Part shown: one piece after another, positions 51,486-61,241 of the stretch
How positions within the stretch are numbered: position 1 is the first letter of the stretch
How the letters are laid out: each line of letters opens with the position of its first letter
Origin: Flavobacteriales bacterium
GTDB lineage: Bacteria; Bacteroidota; Bacteroidia; NS11-12g; UBA9320
NCBI GenBank assembly: GCA_020635395.1
Contig: JACJZV010000002.1
Span: 124,001-188,000, forward strand
Length of the DNA stretch: 64,000 bases
Direction: 5' to 3'
Made by a program: the position numbers and the translations under genes
Notes under the pieces: generated by a model
The model's database searches: none
What the model saw: only the letters and a program-made list of their open reading frames with translations
What the model was told of the DNA's origin: nothing

Positions 51486-53342
51486 TTAAAATTTACGTTC
51501 GGACTTTAAGGGTTGTCCTGTAGTTGTTATCATTATCTCCTCCCAAAAGTCAGCATTTTTAGTTTTGTCCGAACTGTCATAGCATCCTTTATACATTTTG
51601 GTTAATGTGTCCTGTTTGTGTTGAATGGAAGCCGTAGTCTTTGCTCCGTTTTTATAAACCCAATAATTAACCATACCTTTTGAGATAACAGAGTCCTTAC
51701 CGAGCTCTTTCAAAAGTCTAAAGTCGTCTTCTAACTTGATTTCAAACTTGTAAGTGTCCGTTCCGTCTGATAATTCAAACTCCACTTGTTCTCCACGTTT
51801 TAGAAATGGTTCATTTTGAATTTGTCTTAATGCTTTTAATGTGTTTAAGCAGTTGCCTACTTCACTATTGAACTTGGGTACATCATAGCTGTCATGGCTT
51901 GTTGGATTCAGTACAAACTTTCTATGGCTGTCTAAGTCCTCAAAAAGTTCTTTGTCAATTCCAGCACCTTCTGCAAAAAGTATTAGTTGCTTAATCATAC
52001 CGTTTAAATCATGTAAATTGTACTCAACTGTGTACTGCCACTTTTTCGGTAAAAATTCTTTGCAAAAAGCTTCTGCTTCTTTTCTGAGGAAATTACCCGC
52101 AATCTCATATTCTTTTAGTTGAAAGTATTTCTCAGCTTTATCAAGATAAGTTTCAGAAGTTTGGATGAGAGGTTGCGGAATACCGTCTTTTTCACATTCG
52201 TACATTTCAATGTACTTCCAGTTGGTCTGATTGAATTTCTTAATTCTATGTCTCAACAACTCAAAGAAATAACGGTCATGTGTAAGAATGATTAACTGAT
52301 AATCGGTAAACTCTTGAAGAATAATATCAAGTACAATTTCCCGATTACTCATATCGAGGCTTATTAGTATATCGTCTAAGATTAGAAATTTTGGCGTATC
52401 GACAGCTACAACACCGCTTAGTTTTTGTCCTAGCATGGCTAAACGCATAGATAACGCAATGGCCGTTAGTTTCGCTTCATTCAAAAAAGTATGCGGTCGT
52501 GTGATTTTCTGTTTGTGTGCAGGAATATGAGCGTGGTTGAAATGAGCATGAATAAAAACATTGGGAGCAATGGTTTTGTGATTCCTCTGTGTTGTGCTTC
52601 CTTCAACAAAGGCATCATAAGTGCAGTTTTCTACTTCAAAACTCACATTAAAAGGTTGCTTAAATTTCTCCAAATATTCGTTTACGGATTCTACAATAGA
52701 ATCGAAATAGAACTGAAGTTCTGAATTAAATTTCGTAACTGCTGCTGCAAAAGTTTTATATGGTGGTTCATGCATTTTTCCTCTCGGTTGCATGCCGGGT
52801 TTGATATAATCCCACCATTCTTGTGCATTAGCAGTACCCACTACTCCATCATGTCTGACAAGATTTTCTCTGAAATTTATGAAGGGAAGAATCTCTTTGT
52901 CCATAATGGGGAACAAGTCAATTTGTTGCGGATTTTTAAAATCATGGATTTTAGAAAGCAATTTATAATTGATGAGTTCACTGCCTTGGACAGCTTGGCG
53001 TATTAATGTGCCAGTTTTGGTGTTTACAGTTGAATTGGATATTTGCTTATCAGTGGTTGATTTGTGGTCGTCTTCAAAAACAATTTTTATGTAGCTATCG
53101 TCTGTATCGGGAGCAAAGCGATTTCTTAAGTTTTCATCATGATTGTACTGAAAATACTTCTGTACCTTTTGTGGGGTGTCCTTAAATACGCTTTGCAAAA
53201 AAGTGTATAATGCCCAATACAAGCTGCTTTTACCACTTCCGTTTTCTCCGAAAATTAAAGCATTTTGTCTTTCAAGGTCAATGGTAACTTCACCGTAGAA
53301 GAACTTGAAGTGCTTCAGTTTTATCTGTTTAATCTTATTCAT
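51486..53342 (-). CDS. SMC/RecF-like ATPase with HEPN-like C-terminal region
   Basis: 618 residues. Walker A FGENGSGKSS (31-40), a signature-like LNEAKLTAIALSM (288-300), Walker B FLILDD (319-324) and a switch His in LTHDRYFF (355) show an ABC-type SMC/RecF ATPase with a short coiled-coil hairpin. The C-terminal ~200 residues include RKFVLNPTSHD (Arg474, His483), like HEPN-type domains attached to such ATPases; that assignment is tentative. ATG 53342 overlaps the methyltransferase stop (TGATG); a GTG lies one codon upstream. Probably a DNA-sensing or DNA-moving motor in the operon. Confidence 0.83.
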   Translation of the reverse strand: MNKIKQIKLKHFKFFYGEVTIDLERQNALIFGENGSGKSSLYWALYTFLQSVFKDTPQKVQKYFQYNHDENLRNRFAPDTDDSYIKIVFEDDHKSTTDKQISNSTVNTKTGTLIRQAVQGSELINYKLLSKIHDFKNPQQIDLFPIMDKEILPFINFRENLVRHDGVVGTANAQEWWDYIKPGMQPRGKMHEPPYKTFAAAVTKFNSELQFYFDSIVESVNEYLEKFKQPFNVSFEVENCTYDAFVEGSTTQRNHKTIAPNVFIHAHFNHAHIPAHKQKITRPHTFLNEAKLTAIALSMRLAMLGQKLSGVVAVDTPKFLILDDILISLDMSNREIVLDIILQEFTDYQLIILTHDRYFFELLRHRIKKFNQTNWKYIEMYECEKDGIPQPLIQTSETYLDKAEKYFQLKEYEIAGNFLRKEAEAFCKEFLPKKWQYTVEYNLHDLNGMIKQLILFAEGAGIDKELFEDLDSHRKFVLNPTSHDSYDVPKFNSEVGNCLNTLKALRQIQNEPFLKRGEQVEFELSDGTDTYKFEIKLEDDFRLLKELGKDSVISKGMVNYWVYKNGAKTTASIQHKQDTLTKMYKGCYDSSDKTKNADFWEEIMITTTGQPLKSERKF

Positions 53343-56300
53343 CACTTGGCTGTTTTAATAGGCATGATTAAATCAGCCAGCTTGATGTCCATTAACTTTA
53401 GGTTGTTGCGGATTTCATTGTCTTTTTCCCGCAAGGTCTGATAGGCTTTTTCAATTATCGCTATAGCTTCCTTTTCGTCTTTGCCTTCTATGCTTTTAAA
53501 ATCTCTTTGAGCATATTTCATAAAATCAATGCCTGCCTTCTTGAAATCTTCATCAAAATAAAGTTCATAAACCAATGCATCAATAACTTCTTCAAACAAT
53601 TGAATAAGGTGGCTATTTGGAACATGTTCATTTATTGACTTCTTGGTGGAATAGGCTAAAAGAATATAGTCAACTAGTGCCTCAAAGGTTTTTGTATATT
53701 TATTTACGGCAATTGGCAAAAGTTCAATTGTGGCTTTTTTTAAAGTAAATGCTCCACCAGCCGTCATTACCCCAATAAAACGGAAATAATATTCCAAGAC
53801 TTTACTGTTTAGTATTGCTAGTAGAGTTTTAAGTGAATATTTTTCTGAAACAAGAAAAAAAGCACCACTGGTTAAAAAATGCCTCTCGGTGTCTAATGCA
53901 AAACCCCATTGGTCTGCGGTAAGGGGCCATACAATCTTATTTAATTCAAATAAATTTAAAAATGCACAAGCTCTAAGATTTGTCCAATGGTCACCAATAT
54001 CGGTTCTTTTTGATACTTTTTGTTCATTTTCGTCATCAATTTTTTTTAGATACTCATATACTTTTGGATATTCTGATATAAGATTTATTCTATTTGCGTA
54101 TCCTTTTTGACCATTATGGCTATTGATGAGAAATCTTTCTTTGCTATCTAATTTGTATTTTTTAATGTCTCTCCCTAAGATTAAGGGCTCAATAATATCT
54201 GCATCCAAATAATCTTTGGTTTCTTTATCGATAATAAACGCAGGGTCAAATCCAGTTGTTACCCCACGCTTAATTTCTACACCTGAAATATCCTTCAAAG
54301 GCACACCAGCTTTTTCAATTTTTTCTTTTATTTCAGATTCGTTACCTTGAAGAAACACCCATTCAGCTTCTGATAGAACGTTTTGATAATATTTCCGTTT
54401 TCTTAATTTTAGCTTCTCCTCAAAGTTTGTTTTCCAACCTGTTTCATTTTTGAATTCATGATACTCAAAAGTACTATCACTTGATGCTTTTTTGTTTTCA
54501 GAGAGATAAATCACGCTTGAAACCAATATTCCTTTAAAAACCTCAACCTGTTCAAAGTTTGTGATTGAAGCAATACTCTTATCAATTAAATAGCTTCGTA
54601 GAGCCTTTCCATATCCTGTATTGAAAAATTTATTGGTGCTTATAAAATTCAAGGAGCCGTTGTCGCAAAGCAACGCAAATGCCCTTTCAAAAAAGTAAAC
54701 GCTCAAATCAGAACTACCAGTATAAACGTTATACATCGGCTTTAATTTACTTGCAATATGCTTTAACTTCTTGTGTTCTACATAAGGTGGATTGCCAATA
54801 ACAATATCAAAATTATCTACACCATACATCCATGAAGGGTCAAACCAATCCACTTTCTCATTGCTAAATGGATTCCATGAACTAATCAAAAAAGCTCGAC
54901 TATTAACATCTGCAACTCCTGATTTTATTTGTTGCTTAGAAATTTTGTTTTGAATTCGTTTAAATTCAGCCTTTAATTCATTTTTATGCTCCCCGTAGCT
55001 TTGCAAGTAGTCTAAACGAATTTGCTTTAGCTGCTCTAAATCATCAAATGAATTGAACAGACCACCAAAATCTTTTTCATCAGGTAATTTTAGAAGAGCA
55101 TCCGCTGTTACAAACTTGAATTCAAGGTTTGGCAAAGGTTCAACTCCTCTGTTAGGCTTTGATTCATCGATATTTTCATCTACAACCAAAGTCAGAAAGC
55201 AACGCAGTTTTGATATTTCGGCTGCAATGGGCTGAATGTCCACACCATAAAGCGTGTTTTGTATTACACCGATTTTTCGGGCATACTCAACAGTTGTCAG
55301 TTCCAGTTTTTCTTTTACTTGCTTTCTAAGCAAAGCATTTTCAATACGGTTTATTTGCCTTGCTTTCCACCATTCTGCATTTCGGTCTAGCTTCTGTAAA
55401 GCCATCACTATTTTTTGAAGCACACCCATTGGGAAAGCTCCAGAACCACAAGCAGGGTCAAGAATCTTTAATCGGTCAAGTGCCTCCAGTATTTTTTCTG
55501 AATCGGGCTTTGAAAAAGAAACCTCGCTATCAATTTTGAAAATGGGTTTTAATAGCTCTTTGTCAATTTGAGTTTGGTTATGCAGGTAAAGTACCAAACT
55601 TTCTGTTGCCATGTAGTCCACAATTTCCCTTGGTGTATAAAAACTACCAGTTGCTTTACGTGCAGTTTCGCCACTGTCAGGGTCAATTTCAGCCAATAGA
55701 TTTTCAAAGATTCTACCCAACATTTCAGGGTCAACACTCACTTCAATGTCAACTACACTGTTTTCATCAATAGTAAAATTGTATTGTTCGAGATTTTCAA
55801 AAAACTCATTGAACCATTCGTCAGGTATTTTAAGCGTATTGATATGGTCTGAAAAGCCAGTTGTTTTGTTGGGTTTGTAATAGTCTTCTGTTTGCGGCTC
55901 AAACAAACCACCATTTAAGAAAGGAATCTGTTCGCAGCCATCAGGTAAATCTTTCCTCCTTTCGGGCATTGGCGTATTCAAGGTTTGAAAAAACAGTTTT
56001 TCTAAAATGGAATTGTAATAATTCGAGTTTTTCTTTACCGCTTCACTGCTCAAAAGATGCTCTGGTACAAGCGAAATACCTTCATCCGATTTCTTCACTT
56101 TCAGAAACCAACAAAATACCGTTCTACCAATGAGCCTTACTGCAAATTCTTGGTAAACTTTTCTGGAAGCATTATCGGAGGGGTTGCCAATAGGTAAATT
56201 CAATACTCTATTGTAAGTAATCGCTTTGGCTCCTTTGCCTTCGGTTGCCCCAACCAACTGATAAAAGTGTCGTGCAACAATTTTATAGAATTCTGTATTG

Positions 56301-56833
56301 AGGGCTTCAACACTAAAGGCATTTCGGATTTCTTCCAGATATAGTTTCTTTCCTGCAATACTGAAAAGTCTGTCAACTGGTGTTTTTATTTTTTCGCCTT
56401 TACCCAGTAAATAGGTGTATCGTTTGGGCTCTGTTATTTTCTTGGTAATGTTGCCTTCTTCATCAAAAGTTCTGATTTCACTTACAAAACTTAATCTCCA
56501 CTTATCCGCTTGCTCAAAAACGATTATAGCTCCATCCACATCGTAATCGTAAACGGAACGAAGCAATTCTCTTAATCCAACTTTGTTTCTTTCGAGCCAA
56601 ACTTCGGGTTTCACTTTTACCAAATACAAACCAATGATTCTGTCATCTGCTGTATTAAAGCTACCCAACTCATACGCCGATTCTGCTTTTTTAAAAAATT
56701 CTTCGTTTTTAAACTCAATCTTTTCTGGTTTTTGCCAAAAGTTTTTTACGCCTAAAACCTCTGTCAACAAATTTTGCCAGTCAGCAAGCACAAAGGGCTT
56801 AGATAATATGCTTTGTAATGTCTTCTTATCCAT
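53342..56833 (-). CDS. Eco57I-type adenine-specific DNA methyltransferase
   Basis: 1,163-residue SAM-dependent N6-adenine methyltransferase. The AdoMet motif I is DPACGSGAF (459-467) and the catalytic motif IV is NPPY (681-684). The C-terminal ~300 residues (GRDIKKYKLDSK, TAGGAFTLKKATIELLP) look like a TaqI/Eco57I-type target-recognition domain, so no separate specificity subunit is needed. The first ~200 residues form a domain that I do not recognise; no D-ExK nuclease motif is evident there, unlike true type IIG enzymes. It starts on the A of the DUF1016 stop. Its role is probably to mark self DNA for the nucleases of the operon. Confidence 0.88.
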   Translation of the reverse strand: MDKKTLQSILSKPFVLADWQNLLTEVLGVKNFWQKPEKIEFKNEEFFKKAESAYELGSFNTADDRIIGLYLVKVKPEVWLERNKVGLRELLRSVYDYDVDGAIIVFEQADKWRLSFVSEIRTFDEEGNITKKITEPKRYTYLLGKGEKIKTPVDRLFSIAGKKLYLEEIRNAFSVEALNTEFYKIVARHFYQLVGATEGKGAKAITYNRVLNLPIGNPSDNASRKVYQEFAVRLIGRTVFCWFLKVKKSDEGISLVPEHLLSSEAVKKNSNYYNSILEKLFFQTLNTPMPERRKDLPDGCEQIPFLNGGLFEPQTEDYYKPNKTTGFSDHINTLKIPDEWFNEFFENLEQYNFTIDENSVVDIEVSVDPEMLGRIFENLLAEIDPDSGETARKATGSFYTPREIVDYMATESLVLYLHNQTQIDKELLKPIFKIDSEVSFSKPDSEKILEALDRLKILDPACGSGAFPMGVLQKIVMALQKLDRNAEWWKARQINRIENALLRKQVKEKLELTTVEYARKIGVIQNTLYGVDIQPIAAEISKLRCFLTLVVDENIDESKPNRGVEPLPNLEFKFVTADALLKLPDEKDFGGLFNSFDDLEQLKQIRLDYLQSYGEHKNELKAEFKRIQNKISKQQIKSGVADVNSRAFLISSWNPFSNEKVDWFDPSWMYGVDNFDIVIGNPPYVEHKKLKHIASKLKPMYNVYTGSSDLSVYFFERAFALLCDNGSLNFISTNKFFNTGYGKALRSYLIDKSIASITNFEQVEVFKGILVSSVIYLSENKKASSDSTFEYHEFKNETGWKTNFEEKLKLRKRKYYQNVLSEAEWVFLQGNESEIKEKIEKAGVPLKDISGVEIKRGVTTGFDPAFIIDKETKDYLDADIIEPLILGRDIKKYKLDSKERFLINSHNGQKGYANRINLISEYPKVYEYLKKIDDENEQKVSKRTDIGDHWTNLRACAFLNLFELNKIVWPLTADQWGFALDTERHFLTSGAFFLVSEKYSLKTLLAILNSKVLEYYFRFIGVMTAGGAFTLKKATIELLPIAVNKYTKTFEALVDYILLAYSTKKSINEHVPNSHLIQLFEEVIDALVYELYFDEDFKKAGIDFMKYAQRDFKSIEGKDEKEAIAIIEKAYQTLREKDNEIRNNLKLMDIKLADLIMPIKTAK

Positions 56834-57939
56834 TATTCAATCTCGTCTTTAGTAAGTTGCTCCACCAGTTGGTGAAGTTTGTTTGCCAACACCGTTTTCG
56901 GAATCAGTTTGGTTTCGTAATCGGCAATAATAGCAGGCGAAGTATTGCGTGCCATGGCATATTCTACTACTTCTGTATCTTTACCCTTGCACAGTAAAAT
57001 GCCAATACTTGGGTTTTCAAAAGGTCGTTTTACATCACGGTCTAATGCCTCCAAATAGAAATTGAGTTTACCCAAAAACTCGGGTTCAAATTCCTGAATT
57101 TTCAATTCAAATAATACCAAACATTGCAAATCTCGATGGTAAAACAGCAAATCGGTAAAATAGTCTTTATTGCCCACCTGCAAGCGATACTGATTTCCCA
57201 TGTAGGTGAATCCTTTGCCTATTTCCAGAATGAATTTTTGCAAGTTAAGAATTAAAGCCTTCTCCAAATCGCTTTCTGAATGGCCATCGGGCAAGTCGAG
57301 AAATTCAAATATGTAGGGGTCTTTGAAAAGTCCTTCAGGGATTTGTGAAGTAAGTGATGAGACCACCTTGTTGGAGAGCATAGTGCGTTCGAATGTTGCT
57401 GTATTCAGTTGTCGTTCCAATTCTCTTTTCGATAACTTTTGAGTTATACATTGGATGAAATAAAAAATCTTTTCTTCGGTAGTTTTAGTCTTAGAAAGTA
57501 TAAGTAAATGGTGTGTCCAGCTAATTTGTGTCACCAGCGGTGACACAAATTTAAACACTTCAATTTCAACTAATTGCAATTGTGTCACCGCTGGAGACAT
57601 AATTTTTTTCACATCATTTTCAGGCTTTTGTAAATGTGTCGCCAGCGTTGACACAAATTCGGAAGACGAATAGGTTTCATAAAACTGCTTCATTCTATAA
57701 AGACCTCTACGGTTAAAGCCTTTAAGTCCGGGACAATTATCCTGAATAAATGAAGCCAGTTCTTCCACCGTGTTTTCGCCCCATGCACCCGCTGAAACTT
57801 TTTCTGAAACTAGGTTGCCCACCTTAAAGTACAGCAATACCAATTCCTGATTTACTTTATGAAAAGCCTTGTTTCTGGCTTCTTCAATCAATAAAACAAC
57901 TTGTTTGAATTCGGTATTCGTATTTTTTAGTTTGCTCAT
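56833..57939 (-). CDS. DUF1016 (YhcG-like) PD-(D/E)xK nuclease
   Basis: 368-residue protein of the DUF1016 family: N-terminal helical domain (about 1-150, with NRRGLYRMKQFYETY and ISWTHHLLIL) and a C-terminal nuclease domain with FTDLLFYHRDLQCLVLFELK (Asp263, Glu278-x-Lys280) and GKLNFYLEALD. Members often lie beside restriction and defence genes. The helical domain holds three copies of a (V/M)S-P/T-x-(V/A)-T-Q/H-(L/I) repeat exactly 18 residues apart (96, 114, 132), with palindromic DNA in each. It starts three bases before the helicase stop and overlaps the methyltransferase start. Confidence 0.88.
   Translation of the reverse strand: MSKLKNTNTEFKQVVLLIEEARNKAFHKVNQELVLLYFKVGNLVSEKVSAGAWGENTVEELASFIQDNCPGLKGFNRRGLYRMKQFYETYSSSEFVSTLATHLQKPENDVKKIMSPAVTQLQLVEIEVFKFVSPLVTQISWTHHLLILSKTKTTEEKIFYFIQCITQKLSKRELERQLNTATFERTMLSNKVVSSLTSQIPEGLFKDPYIFEFLDLPDGHSESDLEKALILNLQKFILEIGKGFTYMGNQYRLQVGNKDYFTDLLFYHRDLQCLVLFELKIQEFEPEFLGKLNFYLEALDRDVKRPFENPSIGILLCKGKDTEVVEYAMARNTSPAIIADYETKLIPKTVLANKLHQLVEQLTKDEIE
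57523..57658. repeat. Three in-frame palindromic repeats, 54-bp period, inside the DUF1016 gene
   Basis: Centres near 57537, 57591 and 57645 are 54 bases apart. Copy 1 is a perfect hairpin with 13-base arms (AATTTGTGTCACC, loop AGC). Copies 2 and 3 keep the TGTGTC...GACA core with mismatches. Each encodes a variant of VSPLVTQI. Confidence 0.85.
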
Positions 57940-57941
57940 AT

Positions 57942-60900
57942 TTAATCAATAAACGTTTCTGATAGCACAATTTCAGGTGCTATATTGGTGTCAATTTCTT
58001 CCAGTTTTGTTTCTTCTTCTTCACTTGTAAAAGCATCGTATTTCTTTGCCAAAGCAATTAGCAAATTGTCCACTTGTGAAGTTGTAATTTCTCGTTTGCT
58101 GAAAAACTTTTGACTTAGCTTTTTCAACTCATTTGCCAAAGGCGTATAAGTTCCGCTTTCAACAATCGGTTGCAAGGTTTGACAGGTTTCTTTTACAATT
58201 GCCAGGTGGGTTATGGCTCTGAAGTCACGTAGGAACTTTAAAGCCTGTTTTGTATTTGCATCGGCTTTGTCCGTGGTTGTAACCTTTTCAGTTGTTCCAC
58301 CTAAAAAGTCTTCGTCAAATGATTTCAAAGCAGCCTGAACATGTTCGTAATGATTTTTAGGCAATGCAAAAGATGGTTCAGTAGTTTGTGCTTCAAAAAT
58401 TTGTGCAGCTTCTAAAAAGGTCAATGGATTTACTTTGGTTTTATCGTGGATTTGATAAAACTCCATTTTGTAAAGTGATTTCAAAAACACCACTGTTGAA
58501 CCGTGTATATCTGCCTTTTGTGCATACTTGTTATTTCTGGCGGTTCTTGCCTTTAACGGAAAGGCTTTGATGCGTTTAAACTCTTTCGGGTTGTTGTCTT
58601 TAAACTCACGGATGTAACGTAAGTAATGCAGTCGTTTGTCTTCATCATCAGGCAATCCTTCATCGAACAATTCAAACTGCTCCAACATTTCTTCGTGGGT
58701 GTATATTTGTGCATCCTCTCCAAAAGCCGTGTGAAAACCCTGCAGTTTTAACAGAGCATTTTTGTAAAGTTTTATTTCCTCATCGCCCTGTTGAGAAGGG
58801 TAGAAATTGTAATTATAAATCACTCCCGCCACACTTCCTATTCGATTTACACGACCAATACGTTGCATGAGTCGAGTTGCATTCCAGGGCGTGTCATAGT
58901 TTACAATTACATTGGAACGGTGCAGGTTTACACCTTCTGCCAATACATCGGTTGTAATGATGATGTTGTAATCGTTCTTTTTCTCTCCAATATAATTAGC
59001 ATCAAAGTTTTCTTGAATGGTTTCAAATATCTTGCTTCGGTTGTCGCTTGAAACATTTAGAACTTTGATGTTTAGAAAAGCTTCGACTTTTTCTGTCAAA
59101 TAATTTGCCGTATCGGTGCTTTCCGTAAACACAACCAATTTTCCTGTTGGGTTAATTTGCTGATTCAGCAATTCGTCTTTCAGGGTAGTTAAGAAAGCAT
59201 CCAGTTTTGGGTCTTGCTCTACTTTGCTCCATTCCTTTACTAATTCTTGTAAAAGCAAATGGTCTTTTCGCAAGCCGTCAATAAATCCACTATCAAAATC
59301 ATCAGGCCTAAAAACATTGTTTCTAGGATTTTCAGCACTCATTTCAAGAATCATCACTTCCAAATCTTCAATGCTAAAGCCTTTTTCCATTAGGTCGTTT
59401 ACACGCAAGTCGGGAGCAATCAACACTTTGCCCTTATCAAACATTTCAATCATTCTGCCCGTGGCAGTAGTCAGATTCTTTAATGATGCTTTAAAAGCAG
59501 TGAAACTGCTTTCTAATCTTTTCACCATTAAAGTTTTCATGATACCAGCCAAGGATTGGGATACTAAAATTGCTTGTTCGTAATAGTCCTCTCTTAATTC
59601 AGGTCTCAAATATTTGATTGCCTGATAGCGGTAATACTGGATTTTATCATCATCAGTTAAATAGAAAATTGTATGATAAAAGAGCTTACTCAACTTGGCA
59701 TCAAACGTGTAAAGTTTTGGTTTTGGTGCTGCAATATCTGGGAACTCTATCCCTTGTGATTTTAAATCTTCAATATACTTCGGATAGCTCTTTAAATCTC
59801 GTCTTGTTCTGCGAACCGTTATTTGTGAAATGATTTTTTCACGAATAAGTGAATACAGTTCTCTGATACGTTCAATGTTCGGTTCGTCCTGTTGCATGAT
59901 TTCTCTGAATTCACGGATGATAGGCCCAAAGAAACTTTGCAAGTTGGTTACGGATAAAGTGCTTCGTCTTGCATCTTGAAATAAAAGCAACTGGTAATAT
60001 AAATCTTGTGGTCTGTTGTTGAGCGGTGTAGCAGAAATCAGAATCACTTTTTTCTTTTTGCCAGGAACCAACCCTTCTCCATTTCTTGAAGCTTTGCAAA
60101 TTCGTTGCAGCAATCCAAATGCCTGAGAAGTATGATTTCTATATCGGTGTGCTTCGTCCACTAAAATCAAATCGTAATCCTCCTTTGCCCAATAGTTCAA
60201 ATCATCGCCTTTTACAATTTTGTCCAATCTTCCGTTGGTGATGAATTTGGTGTGTCTGTCAATACCAAAAAGTCTGAATGTATTTTTCCAGTTCTTTTCC
60301 AATGCTGGCGGAAAAACCACCAATATTTTAGTGTTCAAAGAACCATTGGCAATTAAAAACCGTTTGGTAATCATGGCTGCAATAACAGTTTTTCCTAAAC
60401 CAACCACGTCAGAAAGGAAAAAGCCATTGTGCTCCATCAGCATTTGAAAGCCTTGGTTTACTGCATCAATCTGATACGAGAGTTTTTTATAAGTTTTCGG
60501 TAAATCTCCAACCGTGTCAGGATCGTAGTCTATGTTTTTGCCGAAATATTCAATTAAGAATTTGATGTAAAGTTCATAAGGCGTAAATGTCTGCCCAATG
60601 TGTGTTTTCTGTTTGAACTGCTGAATGTCCGCTGGCAGAATTGGTGTGGAATGTTCCCATAATTCAACAAACTCCTTTTTGGTAAACTGAACATCATCAT
60701 AGTCCTTCAAAGCTATATTCAATTCATAGTTTGGTGATTTCTTAATTCCAAGACCTGCTTCTGTCAGGTTAGATGAACCCATGATAACCCAACCATCAGA
60801 ATGTTCGCTGTGATGTTTAGGCAAAAACAAATAGAACTTGGCATGAATCGCTTTTGAGTTGTGTGCTCTTACTTCAATTCGTCCGTCAATCAAGTCGTTT

Positions 60901-61241
60901 ACGAATTGCAAAACACCTTTTTCAACTTCTTCGGAATATTTGGCTTCTTTGATGTCTTGTATAAACCATTTCAAAAATTCTTCTTTCGTTTTTTCTTCGT
61001 CACCGAAATACAAAAGTCCTTTGCGTTGAGATTCGGCAAACATTTGATCAACATTAATGCCGACTAATATTTTGATTTCTTTTAAGTCTTTTAAGTATGG
61101 TTGTAAAGCGAAGTAGCCCGAAGAACGGAAGTAACCAACTACCGCATGAAAGGCATACAAGTCTTTCATGTGTTCAATAATTCCTTTGAATTTATCGAAC
61201 ATGCTTCGTTCACTGTTATTTGTAAAAAATTTAGATGACAT
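57942..61241 (-). CDS. PLD-nuclease/SNF2-like helicase fusion
   Basis: 1,099-residue protein. The N-terminus is a phospholipase-D-type nuclease domain with one HxK site (IHAKFYLF, His133/Lys135; SSNLT, 156-160; Glu173). From about 250 it is a superfamily 2 helicase/translocase: Walker A DVVGLGKT (278-285), DEAH box LVDEAHRYRN (361-370), the SATPLNNRPQDLYYQL motif III region and motif VI RLMQRIGRVNRIGS. Such fusions act as DNA translocating nucleases in restriction-like systems. The start overlaps the regulator gene by 11 bases. It is the largest motor of the operon. Confidence 0.9.
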   Translation of the reverse strand: MSSKFFTNNSERSMFDKFKGIIEHMKDLYAFHAVVGYFRSSGYFALQPYLKDLKEIKILVGINVDQMFAESQRKGLLYFGDEEKTKEEFLKWFIQDIKEAKYSEEVEKGVLQFVNDLIDGRIEVRAHNSKAIHAKFYLFLPKHHSEHSDGWVIMGSSNLTEAGLGIKKSPNYELNIALKDYDDVQFTKKEFVELWEHSTPILPADIQQFKQKTHIGQTFTPYELYIKFLIEYFGKNIDYDPDTVGDLPKTYKKLSYQIDAVNQGFQMLMEHNGFFLSDVVGLGKTVIAAMITKRFLIANGSLNTKILVVFPPALEKNWKNTFRLFGIDRHTKFITNGRLDKIVKGDDLNYWAKEDYDLILVDEAHRYRNHTSQAFGLLQRICKASRNGEGLVPGKKKKVILISATPLNNRPQDLYYQLLLFQDARRSTLSVTNLQSFFGPIIREFREIMQQDEPNIERIRELYSLIREKIISQITVRRTRRDLKSYPKYIEDLKSQGIEFPDIAAPKPKLYTFDAKLSKLFYHTIFYLTDDDKIQYYRYQAIKYLRPELREDYYEQAILVSQSLAGIMKTLMVKRLESSFTAFKASLKNLTTATGRMIEMFDKGKVLIAPDLRVNDLMEKGFSIEDLEVMILEMSAENPRNNVFRPDDFDSGFIDGLRKDHLLLQELVKEWSKVEQDPKLDAFLTTLKDELLNQQINPTGKLVVFTESTDTANYLTEKVEAFLNIKVLNVSSDNRSKIFETIQENFDANYIGEKKNDYNIIITTDVLAEGVNLHRSNVIVNYDTPWNATRLMQRIGRVNRIGSVAGVIYNYNFYPSQQGDEEIKLYKNALLKLQGFHTAFGEDAQIYTHEEMLEQFELFDEGLPDDEDKRLHYLRYIREFKDNNPKEFKRIKAFPLKARTARNNKYAQKADIHGSTVVFLKSLYKMEFYQIHDKTKVNPLTFLEAAQIFEAQTTEPSFALPKNHYEHVQAALKSFDEDFLGGTTEKVTTTDKADANTKQALKFLRDFRAITHLAIVKETCQTLQPIVESGTYTPLANELKKLSQKFFSKREITTSQVDNLLIALAKKYDAFTSEEEETKLEEIDTNIAPEIVLSETFID

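Noticed and set aside
53342..56833. Methyltransferase as a type IIG restriction-modification enzyme
   Set aside because: The N-terminal ~200 residues show no D-ExK nuclease signature that I can see, so restriction is more likely from the other genes; this rests on motif reading only.
57523..57658. CRISPR array
   Set aside because: Only three degenerate units, inside a coding frame, with a fixed 54-bp period and similar, protein-coding spacers; no cas genes in the window.
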